A DNA stretch of 64,000 bases from CBDBLK01 sp965243145 (GCA_965243145.1 CBDEUB010000002.1:1364001-1428000); one strand, 5' to 3'; counted from the stretch's first letter, positions 15,866-24,755 are shown. The notes: generated by a model from the letters alone, not told the origin. Translations and numbers: made by a program.

Positions 15866-16441
15866 TCACTTTGAACATACGCCAGGTTGAGAACTAACTC
15901 CTGCACAGGCCGCATAACAAGAGTTGGGATAAGTAACTCCATCAGACCCGCAGGCAGGAAAAGCATGTTGAGGACATGTACAGTTCCCTCCCCCCGAAGT
16001 AGCAATAGTGTGACTGCAAAAAGAGAAAGAACCATCAGCAATTTCAATGGATGTAGCGGGAAAATCACTGTACTCGATATTAATGTGATAAACACACTGA
16101 TCTCTGTAAACACCACTATTCGCATCCACCATTACAATGGCACCCTTTGCCTTTAACCGAACTGCCTCACAACTGCCTTCAGCGCCACGCCCCGTTTTAA
16201 CCTCATTCCAAGAAAATCGAAAATCTGAAAATAAAGGTAGCGATAGGCGCTTTCTGTCTTGCTTAAATTCTTGCACAAGTTTATCGTTGAAAGGTTGATC
16301 AACAATTAAGAATTGTTCTATTTCACTAAACACTTGGGCCATCTGAGTTTGTGTTAATCCCTGTACTAAAGGAGCACAAGCGAACACCTCGGCAATTGCC
16401 CATGCAGAAAACGATACAAATAGAGTCGTCACTTTTTTCAC
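15866..16441 (-). CDS. Exported Kazal-domain protein, copy 2
   Basis: 191 aa. The signal peptide (TTLFVSFSAWAIAEVFA) leads to Cys22 in an FAC context, similar to copy 1 and possibly but not clearly a lipobox. After a 115-residue domain with little visible identity to copy 1 comes the Kazal module: CTC, PACGSDGVTYPNSCYAAC, PGVC. The reactive-site loop differs from copy 1 (QHAFPACG against REYVPVCG), suggesting a different protease target. It is transcribed in the same direction, 33 bp upstream of copy 1. The 150 bp before it (16442-16593) hold no gene. Confidence 0.85.
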   Translation of the reverse strand: MKKVTTLFVSFSAWAIAEVFACAPLVQGLTQTQMAQVFSEIEQFLIVDQPFNDKLVQEFKQDRKRLSLPLFSDFRFSWNEVKTGRGAEGSCEAVRLKAKGAIVMVDANSGVYRDQCVYHINIEYSDFPATSIEIADGSFSFCSHTIATSGGGNCTCPQHAFPACGSDGVTYPNSCYAACAGVSSQPGVCSK

Positions 16442-16593
16442 GAAGGTATCCTCCTTTTAATTCCTATCTAAAAAACACCCTATGGGCAAAAATTGTTGCT
16501 GGCAAGGCCCCTTTTTGTCAAACTGCCATGCTAAAGGCCATTACCCGACAAAAAAACCACTACTCCAATTCAAGAATGGCGGCCAAGATATTC

Positions 16594-17490
16594 TTATCTT
16601 CTGCGGAAAAAGTGAAGCAGGCCCACTTTCACAGTATGGCGATCTCCGAGCAAAACGCGGTTGGGAGAACCACCCATCGTCGTTAGGTTAATTTCGTTGA
16701 TGCCAAGCCATTCGTAACCCACTCGAACTTTTAGGCGATCACCCAAGCGCAAGATAAACCCTGCTTCAATAGTAAAGGCCAGTGTCCCAGCTTGATCGTC
16801 CATGGTGCTACCTAGGGAACTGGCATCTAGGCCATATTCGGCGGCCACTGCATTACCGATAGAGTTGACGGCAAGGTTGTACTCAGCGGCCACCTGGACA
16901 TGGCCAATGCTAGAACCGATGTACATTAAGCTGCCTTCTGGATCACCGAGGTCAAAATCAAAGAAAACACTGCCGCGTGGGCCGCCCATGGTGGCACTTC
17001 CCTCGAAATCTATCAATTGTCCAACCTGTCTGAGATCAATGCCGATGGGAGCAAAGTCAATGCGAGAATAATTGGGTGTATTCAAATGGAAACGCATCCA
17101 GCGATAACCACCTTCAAAGCGCAGACCGGCATTCTCAGAAAGTGCTTTTTGCCATCCGGCACCAAGTCCCCAGTCCCCAAAAATGCCCTGGTTGCTAATG
17201 GGAATATCTCCTTGCTCAACTCCCGCCTTGCTATTTGAGGTAAAGGTATTCATCGGCCTCACCAACGGATTCGTATTGAGATCAACAGCGACATAAAGGC
17301 CTCTAGCGTTTTCATGGCGAGATCGACGGGCCAGTTCGGCCTGTTCCTGCCGTTCTGCTGACGGAATTGCCGACGACAACTTTAAGCGCTCTTTGAGGAC
17401 TTCAACTTCATAGGCATTGCGGGCCTGCTCTTCCGCTTGAACGGAAAATAATAGGGCAAACGAAAACAAAATGGTGGACAAAATCTTCAC
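16594..17490 (-). CDS. Outer-membrane beta-barrel protein
   Basis: 298 aa from a GTG at 17490 with AAGGAGG seven bases upstream; this start makes the protein begin with a normal signal peptide (ILSTILFSFALLFSVQA). Residues 20-60 are charged and helical. From about 65 on the protein alternates short amphipathic strands rich in Gly, Tyr and Phe (for example GGYRWMRFHLNTP, VRVGYEWLGINEINLT) and ends in a strand finishing LLHFFRRR. This is consistent with an 8-12-strand barrel in the outer membrane, though the terminal aromatic is not the last residue. Specific family not recognised. It lies upstream of the Kazal genes on the same strand. Confidence 0.65.
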   Translation of the reverse strand: MKILSTILFSFALLFSVQAEEQARNAYEVEVLKERLKLSSAIPSAERQEQAELARRSRHENARGLYVAVDLNTNPLVRPMNTFTSNSKAGVEQGDIPISNQGIFGDWGLGAGWQKALSENAGLRFEGGYRWMRFHLNTPNYSRIDFAPIGIDLRQVGQLIDFEGSATMGGPRGSVFFDFDLGDPEGSLMYIGSSIGHVQVAAEYNLAVNSIGNAVAAEYGLDASSLGSTMDDQAGTLAFTIEAGFILRLGDRLKVRVGYEWLGINEINLTTMGGSPNRVLLGDRHTVKVGLLHFFRRR

Positions 17491-17601
17491 TGGTAACCTC
17501 CTTGGTGAAATTTGAAATGCACAGCAAAAACTGGCCATGCTTCAAGCAATCAATGTCCTAAATCTTTCTGGCCCAGTCAAGGGCCAATATAGTATGTGGC
17601 C

Positions 17602-18894
17602 TCAAGTATTGACCTTGAGACGCCGGTAGCGATTTTTAACGATTTCCAAATATTCTTCCTTGTACTTATCTGAAAGAGCGCAATATTGTACGCATTTTTC
17701 AGTCACTTCCCACCACAAAGCGAGGTCGCCAAAAGGTTTTTCCACCAAATGATTTCCTAGAAATTGCCCGGCAAATTGAATAAAAGTTTGCCTGGTTATC
17801 TTATTTTTCTTGCCGTCAATGGTTAGGGCCATCTCTTCGTTCTCGTCTGCAATGGCCAATCTGGTATTTAAAAGATCGTAGCAAGGAGAGAGATAAAACA
17901 CATTTGCCCCCGGTTCAACTTCCAATAAAGACCAATTTTTTAAATGCATATCTCCATTGCCGATAAAAAAGGAAAAAATGAGTCTGCGGTAAAACTCGTA
18001 GAGGTCAGCGACCGGAGCGTGGGAATACTTGTCTATCGCCTTGGCCACTTTTTCATAACTCAGTTTAAATTTACCTTCGCTGTTTTCATTTAAGATTTGG
18101 GCAAAATCTTCGCAACGCCTGCGCCCCTCTTTGGAAACATCAAACCGCTTAATCACAAGAGAGCGGCCAACGCCTTCAATGTCCACCAAAGCGCAAGGGG
18201 GCACTTCAAAACCAACCTTTTTGGCAATTTCCATGGTGATATATTCGTTTTCAGGCAACTCGGCAAATACATTCGATAAAGGCTTAACGATAAATTGAGA
18301 TGCTGAACGACTAGGAGTAAACTTTCCTTCACTGTCGAGATAAAAGAGGCCCTTGCTTTGAGCACCGGAAATGGAGCAACCGCGAACAGTTTTGCGAAAA
18401 GAGTTGAGTGGTTCATCGGGGTCGAGCAGGACAGTGATCTTTTTAGTGGTATCCCACAACTTTTTTTGCAAGGCCTTTTCTTTGGGTGCAAGCATTTCTA
18501 AGGGACATTCTTTGTCGTTTGAATCGCTCGACTCTGACAGAGAAATTTCCTGCTCCTCACTGTCCAGGGCCACCACCCGAACGGCACCGATGCTCTCAAA
18601 ATGGCAGGTGGCCAGCAACAGGGCAAACCTGTCGTCTTTGTCGATTTTATAGGCCCCTCGAACATAGTCCAATAACCACCCCTCGGGGATAAGATTGTCG
18701 AAGAAGGGAAAGAGTTGATTGACCTGATGGGCCTTTTGAAACAGGGGCAAACTGAAGGCCACGGGGCCTTGAGCTTTTGCCATCCACCCGTCGTCATAGG
18801 TAAAGGCAAATGAATCAGCACTCAATTTTTCCAGTTTACCGGCCAGATCATCTCTCAAATAGATATGGGCCGCTTTGTATTCGGCATAATTCAT
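17602..18894 (-). CDS. hipA: HipA-family Ser/Thr kinase toxin (module 1)
   Basis: 430 aa. HipA kinases inhibit growth by phosphorylating translation factors such as aminoacyl-tRNA synthetases. Visible are the N-subdomain 1 (residues 8-110, LPEGWLLD-like IPEGWLLDYVRG), the regulatory Ser-loop SISGAQSKG (174-182), the ATP-lysine segment FIVKPL (201-206), the catalytic loop GNGDMHLKN (312-320, Asp315) and the metal-binding YDLLN (Asp340). It overlaps its HTH antitoxin gene by 4 bp (ATGA), giving stoichiometric coupling. It is clearly divergent from module 2 at 62551, with an acidic insertion around 112-132. The key residues are intact, so activity is expected. Confidence 0.88.
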   Translation of the reverse strand: MNYAEYKAAHIYLRDDLAGKLEKLSADSFAFTYDDGWMAKAQGPVAFSLPLFQKAHQVNQLFPFFDNLIPEGWLLDYVRGAYKIDKDDRFALLLATCHFESIGAVRVVALDSEEQEISLSESSDSNDKECPLEMLAPKEKALQKKLWDTTKKITVLLDPDEPLNSFRKTVRGCSISGAQSKGLFYLDSEGKFTPSRSASQFIVKPLSNVFAELPENEYITMEIAKKVGFEVPPCALVDIEGVGRSLVIKRFDVSKEGRRRCEDFAQILNENSEGKFKLSYEKVAKAIDKYSHAPVADLYEFYRRLIFSFFIGNGDMHLKNWSLLEVEPGANVFYLSPCYDLLNTRLAIADENEEMALTIDGKKNKITRQTFIQFAGQFLGNHLVEKPFGDLALWWEVTEKCVQYCALSDKYKEEYLEIVKNRYRRLKVNT

Positions 18895-19142
18895 GTGTCA
18901 GATTCCCCGTCAATCTCTCTTCGCTCGACTTTCAAGTAGTGGCCAAAAACTGCGAGAATTTTACTCACTGTCTTCAAGGTGGGGTTGGCCTTGCCGCGCT
19001 CCAGGCGGTTGATGGTGGCAAAGGGAACATCGGCCAATTCGGCCAGTTCCTTTTGGGTGAGTTTTCCCGACTTGCGAAACAATTTCACCTGCTGGCCCAA
19101 ATATTTTTCTAGTGGCCTGCCTCTAGGCCTTATTTTTCTCAT
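18891..19142 (-). CDS. hipB: HipB-type HTH antitoxin (module 1)
   Basis: 83 aa. Xre-type helix-turn-helix: LTQKELAELADVPFATINRLERGKANPT lies at about residues 28-55, preceded by a basic N terminus (MRKIRPRGRPLEKYLG). It should neutralise HipA and repress its own operon. The upstream 170 bp is extremely AT-rich and holds a periodic array of near-identical decamers that is the likely operator. The start is the ATG at 19142; transcription runs toward hipA. Confidence 0.85.
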   Translation of the reverse strand: MRKIRPRGRPLEKYLGQQVKLFRKSGKLTQKELAELADVPFATINRLERGKANPTLKTVSKILAVFGHYLKVERREIDGESDT

Positions 19143-19216
19143 AATTTGTACTCCAGCATCGTTAAGGATATTTTGTCTATATAAAAAAATAACTTTTAAT
19201 ATATTTTTTTAATTTA

Positions 19217-19317
19217 TTATATACTAAAATATAATAAATAATGCATTTTATATATTAAAATGATTATTTTAGAAACATTATATATTATAATACTTTTTTA
19301 TAAAAAATTATATATTA
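19217..19317. promoter_or_regulatory. Four-copy 10-bp array, period 30-31 bp, probable HipB operator
   Basis: TTATATAYTA occurs at 19217-19226 (C variant), 19248-19257, 19278-19287 and 19308-19317, so the repeats are spaced 31, 30 and 30 bp, close to three helical turns. All four lie on the same strand in the AT-rich region between hipB and the TlpA-type gene; the last overlaps the TlpA-type stop codon. The regular phasing suggests binding of a repressor on one DNA face. Low sequence complexity means chance contributes. Confidence 0.55.
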
Positions 19318-19929
19318 TAGTGATTTTTGATTCAAACTGGCCTCCGCCTTCTGTGCCTCCAAATAAAAGCGCACGCGGTTGAGGTAGCTTTCCCGATCCC
19401 AGTCCTGGGGGCCTGTGAATTTGTAGAGGTTTTTTTGGGTGCGGCCGAAAAGGTAGGTTTCGGGAACTTTGACCGTTCCGAATTGGGCCAAGAGTTCGCC
19501 TTGCGGGTCGTGGGCCACTAAAATATTTTCGGGCAATTGGCCAAAACGGCGCAAATGTTTGGCCATTTTGTCTTCGTCGTCGTTGACCGCCAAGAGAAGA
19601 ACTTTAAGTTCTTCTGGCCCAAATTTTTTGGCAAATTCGATAAAACTGGGCAATTCCACTTCGCAGGGGGCGCACCAAGTTCCCCAAAAGTGCACCATCG
19701 CCAATGGGTTGCCCCCTTGAAAAAGGCGATCCGAATCAACCACCGCATCTTTTTGAAATTCCTTGGGCCTCAAATCGGGGAGTTGTTTGAGGATGGGGCC
19801 TGATGAAGAAACCAGCTTGTCAACTACCTTTTTTTGGTAGATGGAATAGGCCAAAGTAACGGCAATGATGGAAAAAATAATTGTTACTTTGGTAAAAAAG
19901 GGAATCCCCTGAGACGATGGCCTTGCCAT
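19315..19929 (-). CDS. TlpA/ResA-type membrane-anchored thioredoxin
   Basis: 204 aa from the ATG at 19929 (an upstream GTG at 19983 would overlap rplQ by 37 bp and is less likely). A single N-terminal helix (VTIIFSIIAVTLAYSIY) anchors it, with the thioredoxin domain on the periplasmic side. The active site is WCAPC within FWGTWCAPCEVELPSF, followed by the cis-Pro segment TVKVPETYLFG. It probably reduces or exchanges disulfides in envelope proteins, for example in cytochrome c maturation, but no such genes are nearby. It directly follows rplQ and may be read through from the ribosomal block. Confidence 0.88.
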   Translation of the reverse strand: MARPSSQGIPFFTKVTIIFSIIAVTLAYSIYQKKVVDKLVSSSGPILKQLPDLRPKEFQKDAVVDSDRLFQGGNPLAMVHFWGTWCAPCEVELPSFIEFAKKFGPEELKVLLLAVNDDEDKMAKHLRRFGQLPENILVAHDPQGELLAQFGTVKVPETYLFGRTQKNLYKFTGPQDWDRESYLNRVRFYLEAQKAEASLNQKSL

Positions 19930-19946
19930 TCCTGCAGCGGGCGAGT

Positions 19947-20315
19947 TCAAGAGGCCTCTTTGTCCACCAGTGAAATAAGGCACATGCGGGCATTGTCCCC
20001 GACTCGGCCATCGGCCAACTTGATGATGCGAGTGTACCCCCCAGGACGGGCCTTAAAACGAGGAGCAATTTCGTCAAAAAGGGTTTTGACGGCCGTGCGG
20101 TTGTTGAGTTTCCGAAAGGCCAAACGCCGGTTGGCGACGGAATCGTCCCTGGCCAAAGTGATGAGTTTCTCGACCACAGGGCGCACGGCCTTGCACTTGG
20201 CCTCAGTAGTTTTGATCTGGCCGTGATCGATCATTCCAATGGCCAAATTTCTCAATAATGATTTTCTATGGGCAGCGTTGTGGCCAATGCGGTATTTTTT
20301 ATTTTGATGCCTCAT
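19947..20315 (-). CDS. rplQ: Ribosomal protein bL17
   Basis: 122 aa, full length. Starts MRHQNKKYRIGHNAAHRKSL, the conserved L17 N terminus, and contains LFDEIAPRF and GGYTRIIKL. It is a large-subunit protein near the exit tunnel and the last gene of the alpha operon (rpsM, rpsK, rpoA, rplQ). rpsD, usually between rpsK and rpoA, is absent. The 18 bp after its stop lead straight into the TlpA-type gene. Confidence 0.97.
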   Translation of the reverse strand: MRHQNKKYRIGHNAAHRKSLLRNLAIGMIDHGQIKTTEAKCKAVRPVVEKLITLARDDSVANRRLAFRKLNNRTAVKTLFDEIAPRFKARPGGYTRIIKLADGRVGDNARMCLISLVDKEAS

Positions 20316-20347
20316 ATAGTGTCCTCTTTGCCTTAAAAAACCTTGCT

Positions 20348-21397
20348 TTACTCCTCATCATCAAGATCGTCATCCTCGATTTCACCATTTTCCTTTCTCT
20401 GCATAATATTGTCTACTTTCATCCCCAGGCCAAGTCCCATTTGGGAGAGTATTTCTTTAATTTCGTTGAGGGATTTGCGCCCGAAGTTTTTGGTTCTCAA
20501 CATTTCCCCTTCAGTTTTGGAAACCAATTCGTAAATGTATTTAATGTTGGCATTTTGCAGACAGTTTGCCGATCGAACGGAGAGTTCAAGTTCGGAGACA
20601 GGTTTCAACAAAGCGCCGTTGGCCGGAATGTGCACCCCTTGTGCCATTGCTATTTTGTCCATGCGGGTCTGTTCTATTTCGTCTTCAAAGCTGAGGAAGA
20701 CCATGAGTTGGTCACGCAAAATTTTGGCGGAATACGCTACGGCATCCACTGGTTCAATACCACTATTTGTCCAAACTTCCAAACTCAATTTGTCGTAATC
20801 GGTTCGCTTGCCCACCCGTGAATTGGTCACTGTATAATTCACTCGATGCACCGGAGAAAATAATGTGTCCAGACAAATCCACCCCACCGGAAGGTCGTAT
20901 TCTTCCTTGTTATCGAGAGCGGTAACATAACCTTTTCCGCGAGCGATTTTGAGTTCCATACTGATGGAACCCCCCGAAGAAATATCACAAATAATGTGGC
21001 CAGGATTTAAAATCCTGACATTGGGATTTTCTGTAATATCTCCCGCGGTGACAGGCCCCTCGCCGGTTTTCTCCAGAGAGAGTGTGACCTCTTCTTTTCC
21101 GCTAAGGCCAAAATAAACCTCTTTGAGATTGAGGATAATCTCGGGAACCTCTTGTTTGACATTGTTGATAGTGCCAAACTCGTGTTCTACGCCCTCAATA
21201 CGGATGGCCACAATGCCGGCCCCCTGCAAAGAGGACAAAAGAACCCGACGCAGAGAATTTCCCAAAGTTTGTCCATAACCCCGTTCCAATGGCCTGGCCA
21301 CAAACTTCCCGTAACTCGAATGAGTCACTTCAGTATCTGTCTCTAAAGTAGCAGGCCGAATCATGCTCGACCAATTTCTCTCTACAAATGTATCCAT
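20348..21397 (-). CDS. rpoA: RNA polymerase alpha subunit
   Basis: 349 aa. The N-terminal domain (assembly of beta and beta') has GYGQTLGNSLRRVLLSSLQGAG and VDAVAYSAKILRDQL. The C-terminal domain (UP-element and activator contact) has LELSVRSANCLQNANI and LGRKSLNEIKEIL-like FGRKSLNEIKEILSQMGL. It ends in an acidic tail (EIEDDDLDDEE). AAGGAG lies 11 bases before the ATG. Position after rpsK and before rplQ is standard for the alpha operon. Confidence 0.98.
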   Translation of the reverse strand: MDTFVERNWSSMIRPATLETDTEVTHSSYGKFVARPLERGYGQTLGNSLRRVLLSSLQGAGIVAIRIEGVEHEFGTINNVKQEVPEIILNLKEVYFGLSGKEEVTLSLEKTGEGPVTAGDITENPNVRILNPGHIICDISSGGSISMELKIARGKGYVTALDNKEEYDLPVGWICLDTLFSPVHRVNYTVTNSRVGKRTDYDKLSLEVWTNSGIEPVDAVAYSAKILRDQLMVFLSFEDEIEQTRMDKIAMAQGVHIPANGALLKPVSELELSVRSANCLQNANIKYIYELVSKTEGEMLRTKNFGRKSLNEIKEILSQMGLGLGMKVDNIMQRKENGEIEDDDLDDEE

Positions 21398-21451
21398 TTC
21401 GTCATTTCTCCTTAAAGGTGTTTTATAAATATCTCTATATCTCCTGGCCCA

Positions 21452-21835
21452 CTATATCCTGCGCCTCTTGGGAGCACGGCAACCGTTGTGGGGAATGGGA
21501 GATCGATCGGCAACCGAAGTAATTTTAAGCCCCGCCTGAACCAAAGCACGGACGGCATTTTCACGGCCAGCACCGGGGCCAGTCACTCGAACCTCCACTA
21601 TCGCCATACCGTGTTCCATGGCCCTTTTGGCCGCTTCAAAAGAGGCCTGCTGGGCGGCAAAAGGAGTCGATTTTTTCGATCCTCTAAATCCCAATTGTCC
21701 CGCACTGGCCCACGCTAAAGCGTTTCCCTGCACATCGGTGAATGTTACAATGGTGTTGTTAAAGGAGGCCTGAATGTGGCAAACCCCGTTGGTGATATTT
21801 TTTTTAACTTTCTTTTTGGCGGTTCCCTTTTTCAC
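21452..21835 (-). CDS. rpsK: Ribosomal protein uS11
   Basis: 127 aa. Contains HIQASFNNTIVTFTD, GFRGSKKSTPFAAQ and the C-terminal GCRAPKRRRI, all typical of S11, which sits on the small-subunit platform and contacts mRNA near the E site. It is 15 bp downstream of rpsM. No rpsD follows; rpoA starts 54 bp later. Confidence 0.98.
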   Translation of the reverse strand: MKKGTAKKKVKKNITNGVCHIQASFNNTIVTFTDVQGNALAWASAGQLGFRGSKKSTPFAAQQASFEAAKRAMEHGMAIVEVRVTGPGAGRENAVRALVQAGLKITSVADRSPIPHNGCRAPKRRRI

Positions 21836-21850
21836 TGAGTGATCCCCTCT

Positions 21851-22234
21851 CTACTTCATAGCTTTAACTGATTTCTTACCAGCAATGGCAATGGCCTTGC
21901 CCTTTTTCGTGCGCGCATTGGTGTGCGTTCTCTGGCCCCTGCAAGGAAGGCCCTTTTTGTGGCGGATTCCCCGATAACACCCCAAATCTTTGAGGCGCTT
22001 AATATTGAGGCCAACTTGGCGGCGTAAATCTCCCTCCACAGTGTATTGGCCTTCGAGAATCTTACGAATCGTCGTGGCCTCTTCCTCAGTGAGTTCATTA
22101 GAATTTTTATCGAGGCCTATATTTGCCTGGCCGAGAACTTTAACCGATACAGTAGGCCCCACTCCGTAGAGAGAGCGCAAAGCAATTTTCATCGCCTTGT
22201 TTCTAGGAATATCGACACCGAGAATACGCGCCAT
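21851..22234 (-). CDS. rpsM: Ribosomal protein uS13
   Basis: 127 aa. MARILGVDIPRNK at the N terminus, LKDLGCYRGIRHKKGLPCRGQRTHTNARTKKG in the C-terminal half (the tRNA- and mRNA-contacting tail). S13 forms the head of the small subunit and bridges to the large subunit. It is the first gene of the alpha cluster here, directly after rpmJ. Confidence 0.98.
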   Translation of the reverse strand: MARILGVDIPRNKAMKIALRSLYGVGPTVSVKVLGQANIGLDKNSNELTEEEATTIRKILEGQYTVEGDLRRQVGLNIKRLKDLGCYRGIRHKKGLPCRGQRTHTNARTKKGKAIAIAGKKSVKAMK

Positions 22235-22259
22235 AATTTATACACTCCCCAATTTTTTC

Positions 22260-22376
22260 TCAACCTTGCCTTTGTTTGTGACGAGGATTGGTTTTACAAA
22301 CAACTCGAAGTACGCCCTTGCGCTTGATCACCTTACAGTCCTTGCAAATTTTTTTTACCGATGCTCTCACTTTCAT
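22260..22376 (-). CDS. rpmJ: Ribosomal protein bL36
   Basis: 38 aa, too short for most ORF listings. The minus strand encodes MKVRASVKKICKDCKVIKRK, then GVLRVVCKTNPRHKQRQG. Cys11, Cys14, Cys27 and His32 form the zinc ribbon, so this is the zinc-containing (C+) form. It is located between infA and rpsM as in most bacteria. Confidence 0.95.
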   Translation of the reverse strand: MKVRASVKKICKDCKVIKRKGVLRVVCKTNPRHKQRQG

Positions 22377-22416
22377 CTCTGCACCCCACCCCAAACTCTC
22401 TCAACTTCAAGTCCGG

Positions 22417-22641
22417 TTATCGGTTTTTGCTCCGATAAATGATCCTTCCCTTGCCCAAATCGTATTTGCTGATCTCAACCAACACTTTGTCTCCAGGAAT
22501 GATTTTAATAAAATGCATCCGCATTTTCCCGGAAATGTGGGCGATCACCGAATACCCGTTTTTTAATTTAATTCTAAACTTCGTATTGGGCAGAAGTTCC
22601 GTAACCTCTCCCTCGACCTCAATCGTTTCTTTACCCGCCAT
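22417..22641 (-). CDS. infA: Translation initiation factor IF-1
   Basis: 74 aa, one OB-fold. MAGKETIEVEGEVTELLPNT, then KNGYSVIAHISGKMR and KVLVEISKYDLGKGRI are the conserved IF-1 segments. It binds the A site of the 30S subunit during initiation. Its place after adk is usual, but the map (methionine aminopeptidase) gene that often stands between them is missing. Confidence 0.97.
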   Translation of the reverse strand: MAGKETIEVEGEVTELLPNTKFRIKLKNGYSVIAHISGKMRMHFIKIIPGDKVLVEISKYDLGKGRIIYRSKNR

Positions 22642-22773
22642 ACGCGCCTAGAATCCCATCCTGCCTGTATACCCAGGCCAGCACCAAAAAGCAACTTTTT
22701 GAGGCCCCAAAGAATCTATCTGCTGAAAAATCAAGGCCTTATGAAAAATAACCATAATGATCCAATGCCCTGC

Positions 22774-23418
22774 TTAATTCGCAGCGACAACCTCCCGCAG
22801 ACGCTTAAAAATGGACTCTGGTTCAAGGGACGCATCCACTTGGACAAGGCGATGAGAGGCCTTATAGTAGTCCAAAACTGGTTCAATTGAGGATTTAAAG
22901 ACTTCCAAGCGAGTTTTTAATGCCTCTTCGTTGTCATCGCGGCGTTGCCTCAGTTTTTTTGCTCCGCATCTATCGCAAATTCCCTCCCGTTTGGGGGGGT
23001 TGGTAATAAGGCCATAGACTTCGCCACACTGGCCACAAATGCGACGGTTGAGCAGCCTTTGGGCCAATACACCAAGATCGACTTCAAAATAGATGGCCCT
23101 GGATTGGACATTTTGCAAAATCACCCGGTCAAAGGCAACCGCCTGTTCTTTATTGCGCGGAAAGCCATCAAAAATATAAACGGAGGAATCAACTAAACAA
23201 TGGCCTTGGAGAAGTTCGAGCATGACAGAATCGTCGATCAGATGGCCGGCCTCAACTTGGGCCTTAACCCGGTTTCCCAACTCGGAACCCGAACGCACTT
23301 CCCGGCGCAAAAGTTCTCCCGTAGAAATGTGTTGGTAATCTAATTCTTGGGCCAAGCGGGAGGCCTGAGTTCCCTTACCGGCCCCGGGGGCCCCCAGGAA
23401 AATGAGCTGTGACCGCAT
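22774..23418 (-). CDS. adk: Adenylate kinase
   Basis: 214 aa. Converts ATP plus AMP to two ADP. P-loop GAPGAGKGTQA (residues 9-19), the AMP-binding FDGFPRNKEQA segment, and a zinc-binding LID with CGQCGEVY and CDRCGAKK (four cysteines, as in Gram-positive and many deltaproteobacterial enzymes). The ATG overlaps the secY stop by one base (TGATG), so it is translationally coupled to secY. The next 132 bp (22642-22773) before infA hold no gene. Confidence 0.97.
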   Translation of the reverse strand: MRSQLIFLGAPGAGKGTQASRLAQELDYQHISTGELLRREVRSGSELGNRVKAQVEAGHLIDDSVMLELLQGHCLVDSSVYIFDGFPRNKEQAVAFDRVILQNVQSRAIYFEVDLGVLAQRLLNRRICGQCGEVYGLITNPPKREGICDRCGAKKLRQRRDDNEEALKTRLEVFKSSIEPVLDYYKASHRLVQVDASLEPESIFKRLREVVAAN

Positions 23419-24728
23419 CAGAACCTTCTGTTCGCGCCTTTATATTTGCCACGAGATTTGTAGGTCATCTCATAACGGTCGGCAAACATAAAAGACTGAA
23501 TGTTCATCATCACCCGAATGGATACGGAAACCAAAATGAGCAGTGCCGTTCCGTTAAAGCGCGTTTGCACTCCGATGATAAGGCCTGGGCAAATACAAAT
23601 GACCACCAAAAAAATGGAGCCAAAGAAAGTTAAGCGCTCCAAAAGGTAGTCCAGATATTCCTTGGTCTGTTTGCCGGGACGGTGTCCGGGAATAAAGGCA
23701 TTATTTTTCTGAAGCATCTCGGCCACTCTCTTGGTCTTAAATTGAATAGGAGCATAAAAATATGTCATATAAACAATGAGCAGGGCAAAGAACACATTAA
23801 AAAGCAATTGCCCTGGATAAAGCGATTGCTGAACCACATCGACATAGGGCCTTAAAAAAGAATCCTGATCGATAAAACTGGCAAAAGTCGCCGGAGCAAA
23901 GAGCAGAGAGGAGGCCAAAATAGCGGGCATCACCCCCCCCGTATCAAGTCTCATGGGCAGGGATTGAGTGCCACCATAAACCCGATTGTGAACCACTTTC
24001 TTGGCGTACTGGACGGGAATACTCCTAAAGGAGCGCTCGATAAAGGCGACGACATAAAAGGAGGTCAAAACCACCCCGAAAAAGAGCAAAATATCAAACC
24101 CGGAAAGTTCTCCGTTGCGGTAGAGGGTAAATTTTTGAATCACCTCGGAGGGAAGTTCCACCGCAATCCCCGCAAAAATAATTAAAGAAACGCCATTTTC
24201 CAGGCCGAACTCGGTAATCCGTTCCCCCAACCACAAGAGAAACATTGTCCCCCCCGCCAGGGTAATCATGGAAGTCAGTTTAAACAGCATACCCGGTTCG
24301 GGAATGACGGGAATCCCGCTTTGCGATTTGAAAGTTTCAAAAAACGCCGACATTCCGTAACCTTGAATACAGCACAAAAGAACAGTCGCGTAACGAGTCC
24401 ATTTTTGAATTTTCTTATGCCCGTCGGAATCCTCTTGCAATTCGGCCAACTGGGGAATGACCTCGCCGAGAAGGCTAAAAATAATTGAAGTTGTAATATA
24501 GGGCATAATTCCCAAGGCCAAAATGGAAAACCGTTTGAAGGCCCCACCCGAAAAGGTGTTAATGAGGTCAAAAATGCTCCCCGACGAATCGGCAAAATAA
24601 GATTGTAGGGCGGCACCGTTGACACCGGGAACCGGCACCTGCGCGGCCATGCGATAGACAAACAAAAGTAAGAGGGTAAAGAGAATCTTTTTCTTGAGTT
24701 CCTCTATTTTTCCCTGAGTAGGTGCCAT
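23418..24728 (-). CDS. secY: Protein translocase subunit SecY
   Basis: 436 aa, ten transmembrane helices. Start chosen at ATG 24728 (MAPTQGKIEELKKKI) with GGAG ten bases before; an in-frame TTG at 24746 adds six residues. Characteristic segments are the plug-region SIFDLINTFSGGAFKRFSI, LGIMPYITTSII, and the cytoplasmic loops QYAKKVVHNRVYGG and RPGKQTKEYLDYLLERLTFFG that bind the ribosome and SecA. It forms the SecYEG channel with SecE encoded at 49566. Confidence 0.97.
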   Translation of the reverse strand: MAPTQGKIEELKKKILFTLLLLFVYRMAAQVPVPGVNGAALQSYFADSSGSIFDLINTFSGGAFKRFSILALGIMPYITTSIIFSLLGEVIPQLAELQEDSDGHKKIQKWTRYATVLLCCIQGYGMSAFFETFKSQSGIPVIPEPGMLFKLTSMITLAGGTMFLLWLGERITEFGLENGVSLIIFAGIAVELPSEVIQKFTLYRNGELSGFDILLFFGVVLTSFYVVAFIERSFRSIPVQYAKKVVHNRVYGGTQSLPMRLDTGGVMPAILASSLLFAPATFASFIDQDSFLRPYVDVVQQSLYPGQLLFNVFFALLIVYMTYFYAPIQFKTKRVAEMLQKNNAFIPGHRPGKQTKEYLDYLLERLTFFGSIFLVVICICPGLIIGVQTRFNGTALLILVSVSIRVMMNIQSFMFADRYEMTYKSRGKYKGANRRF

Positions 24729-24755
24729 AGCGCCATTTCTCCGCAAATGAGGGGC

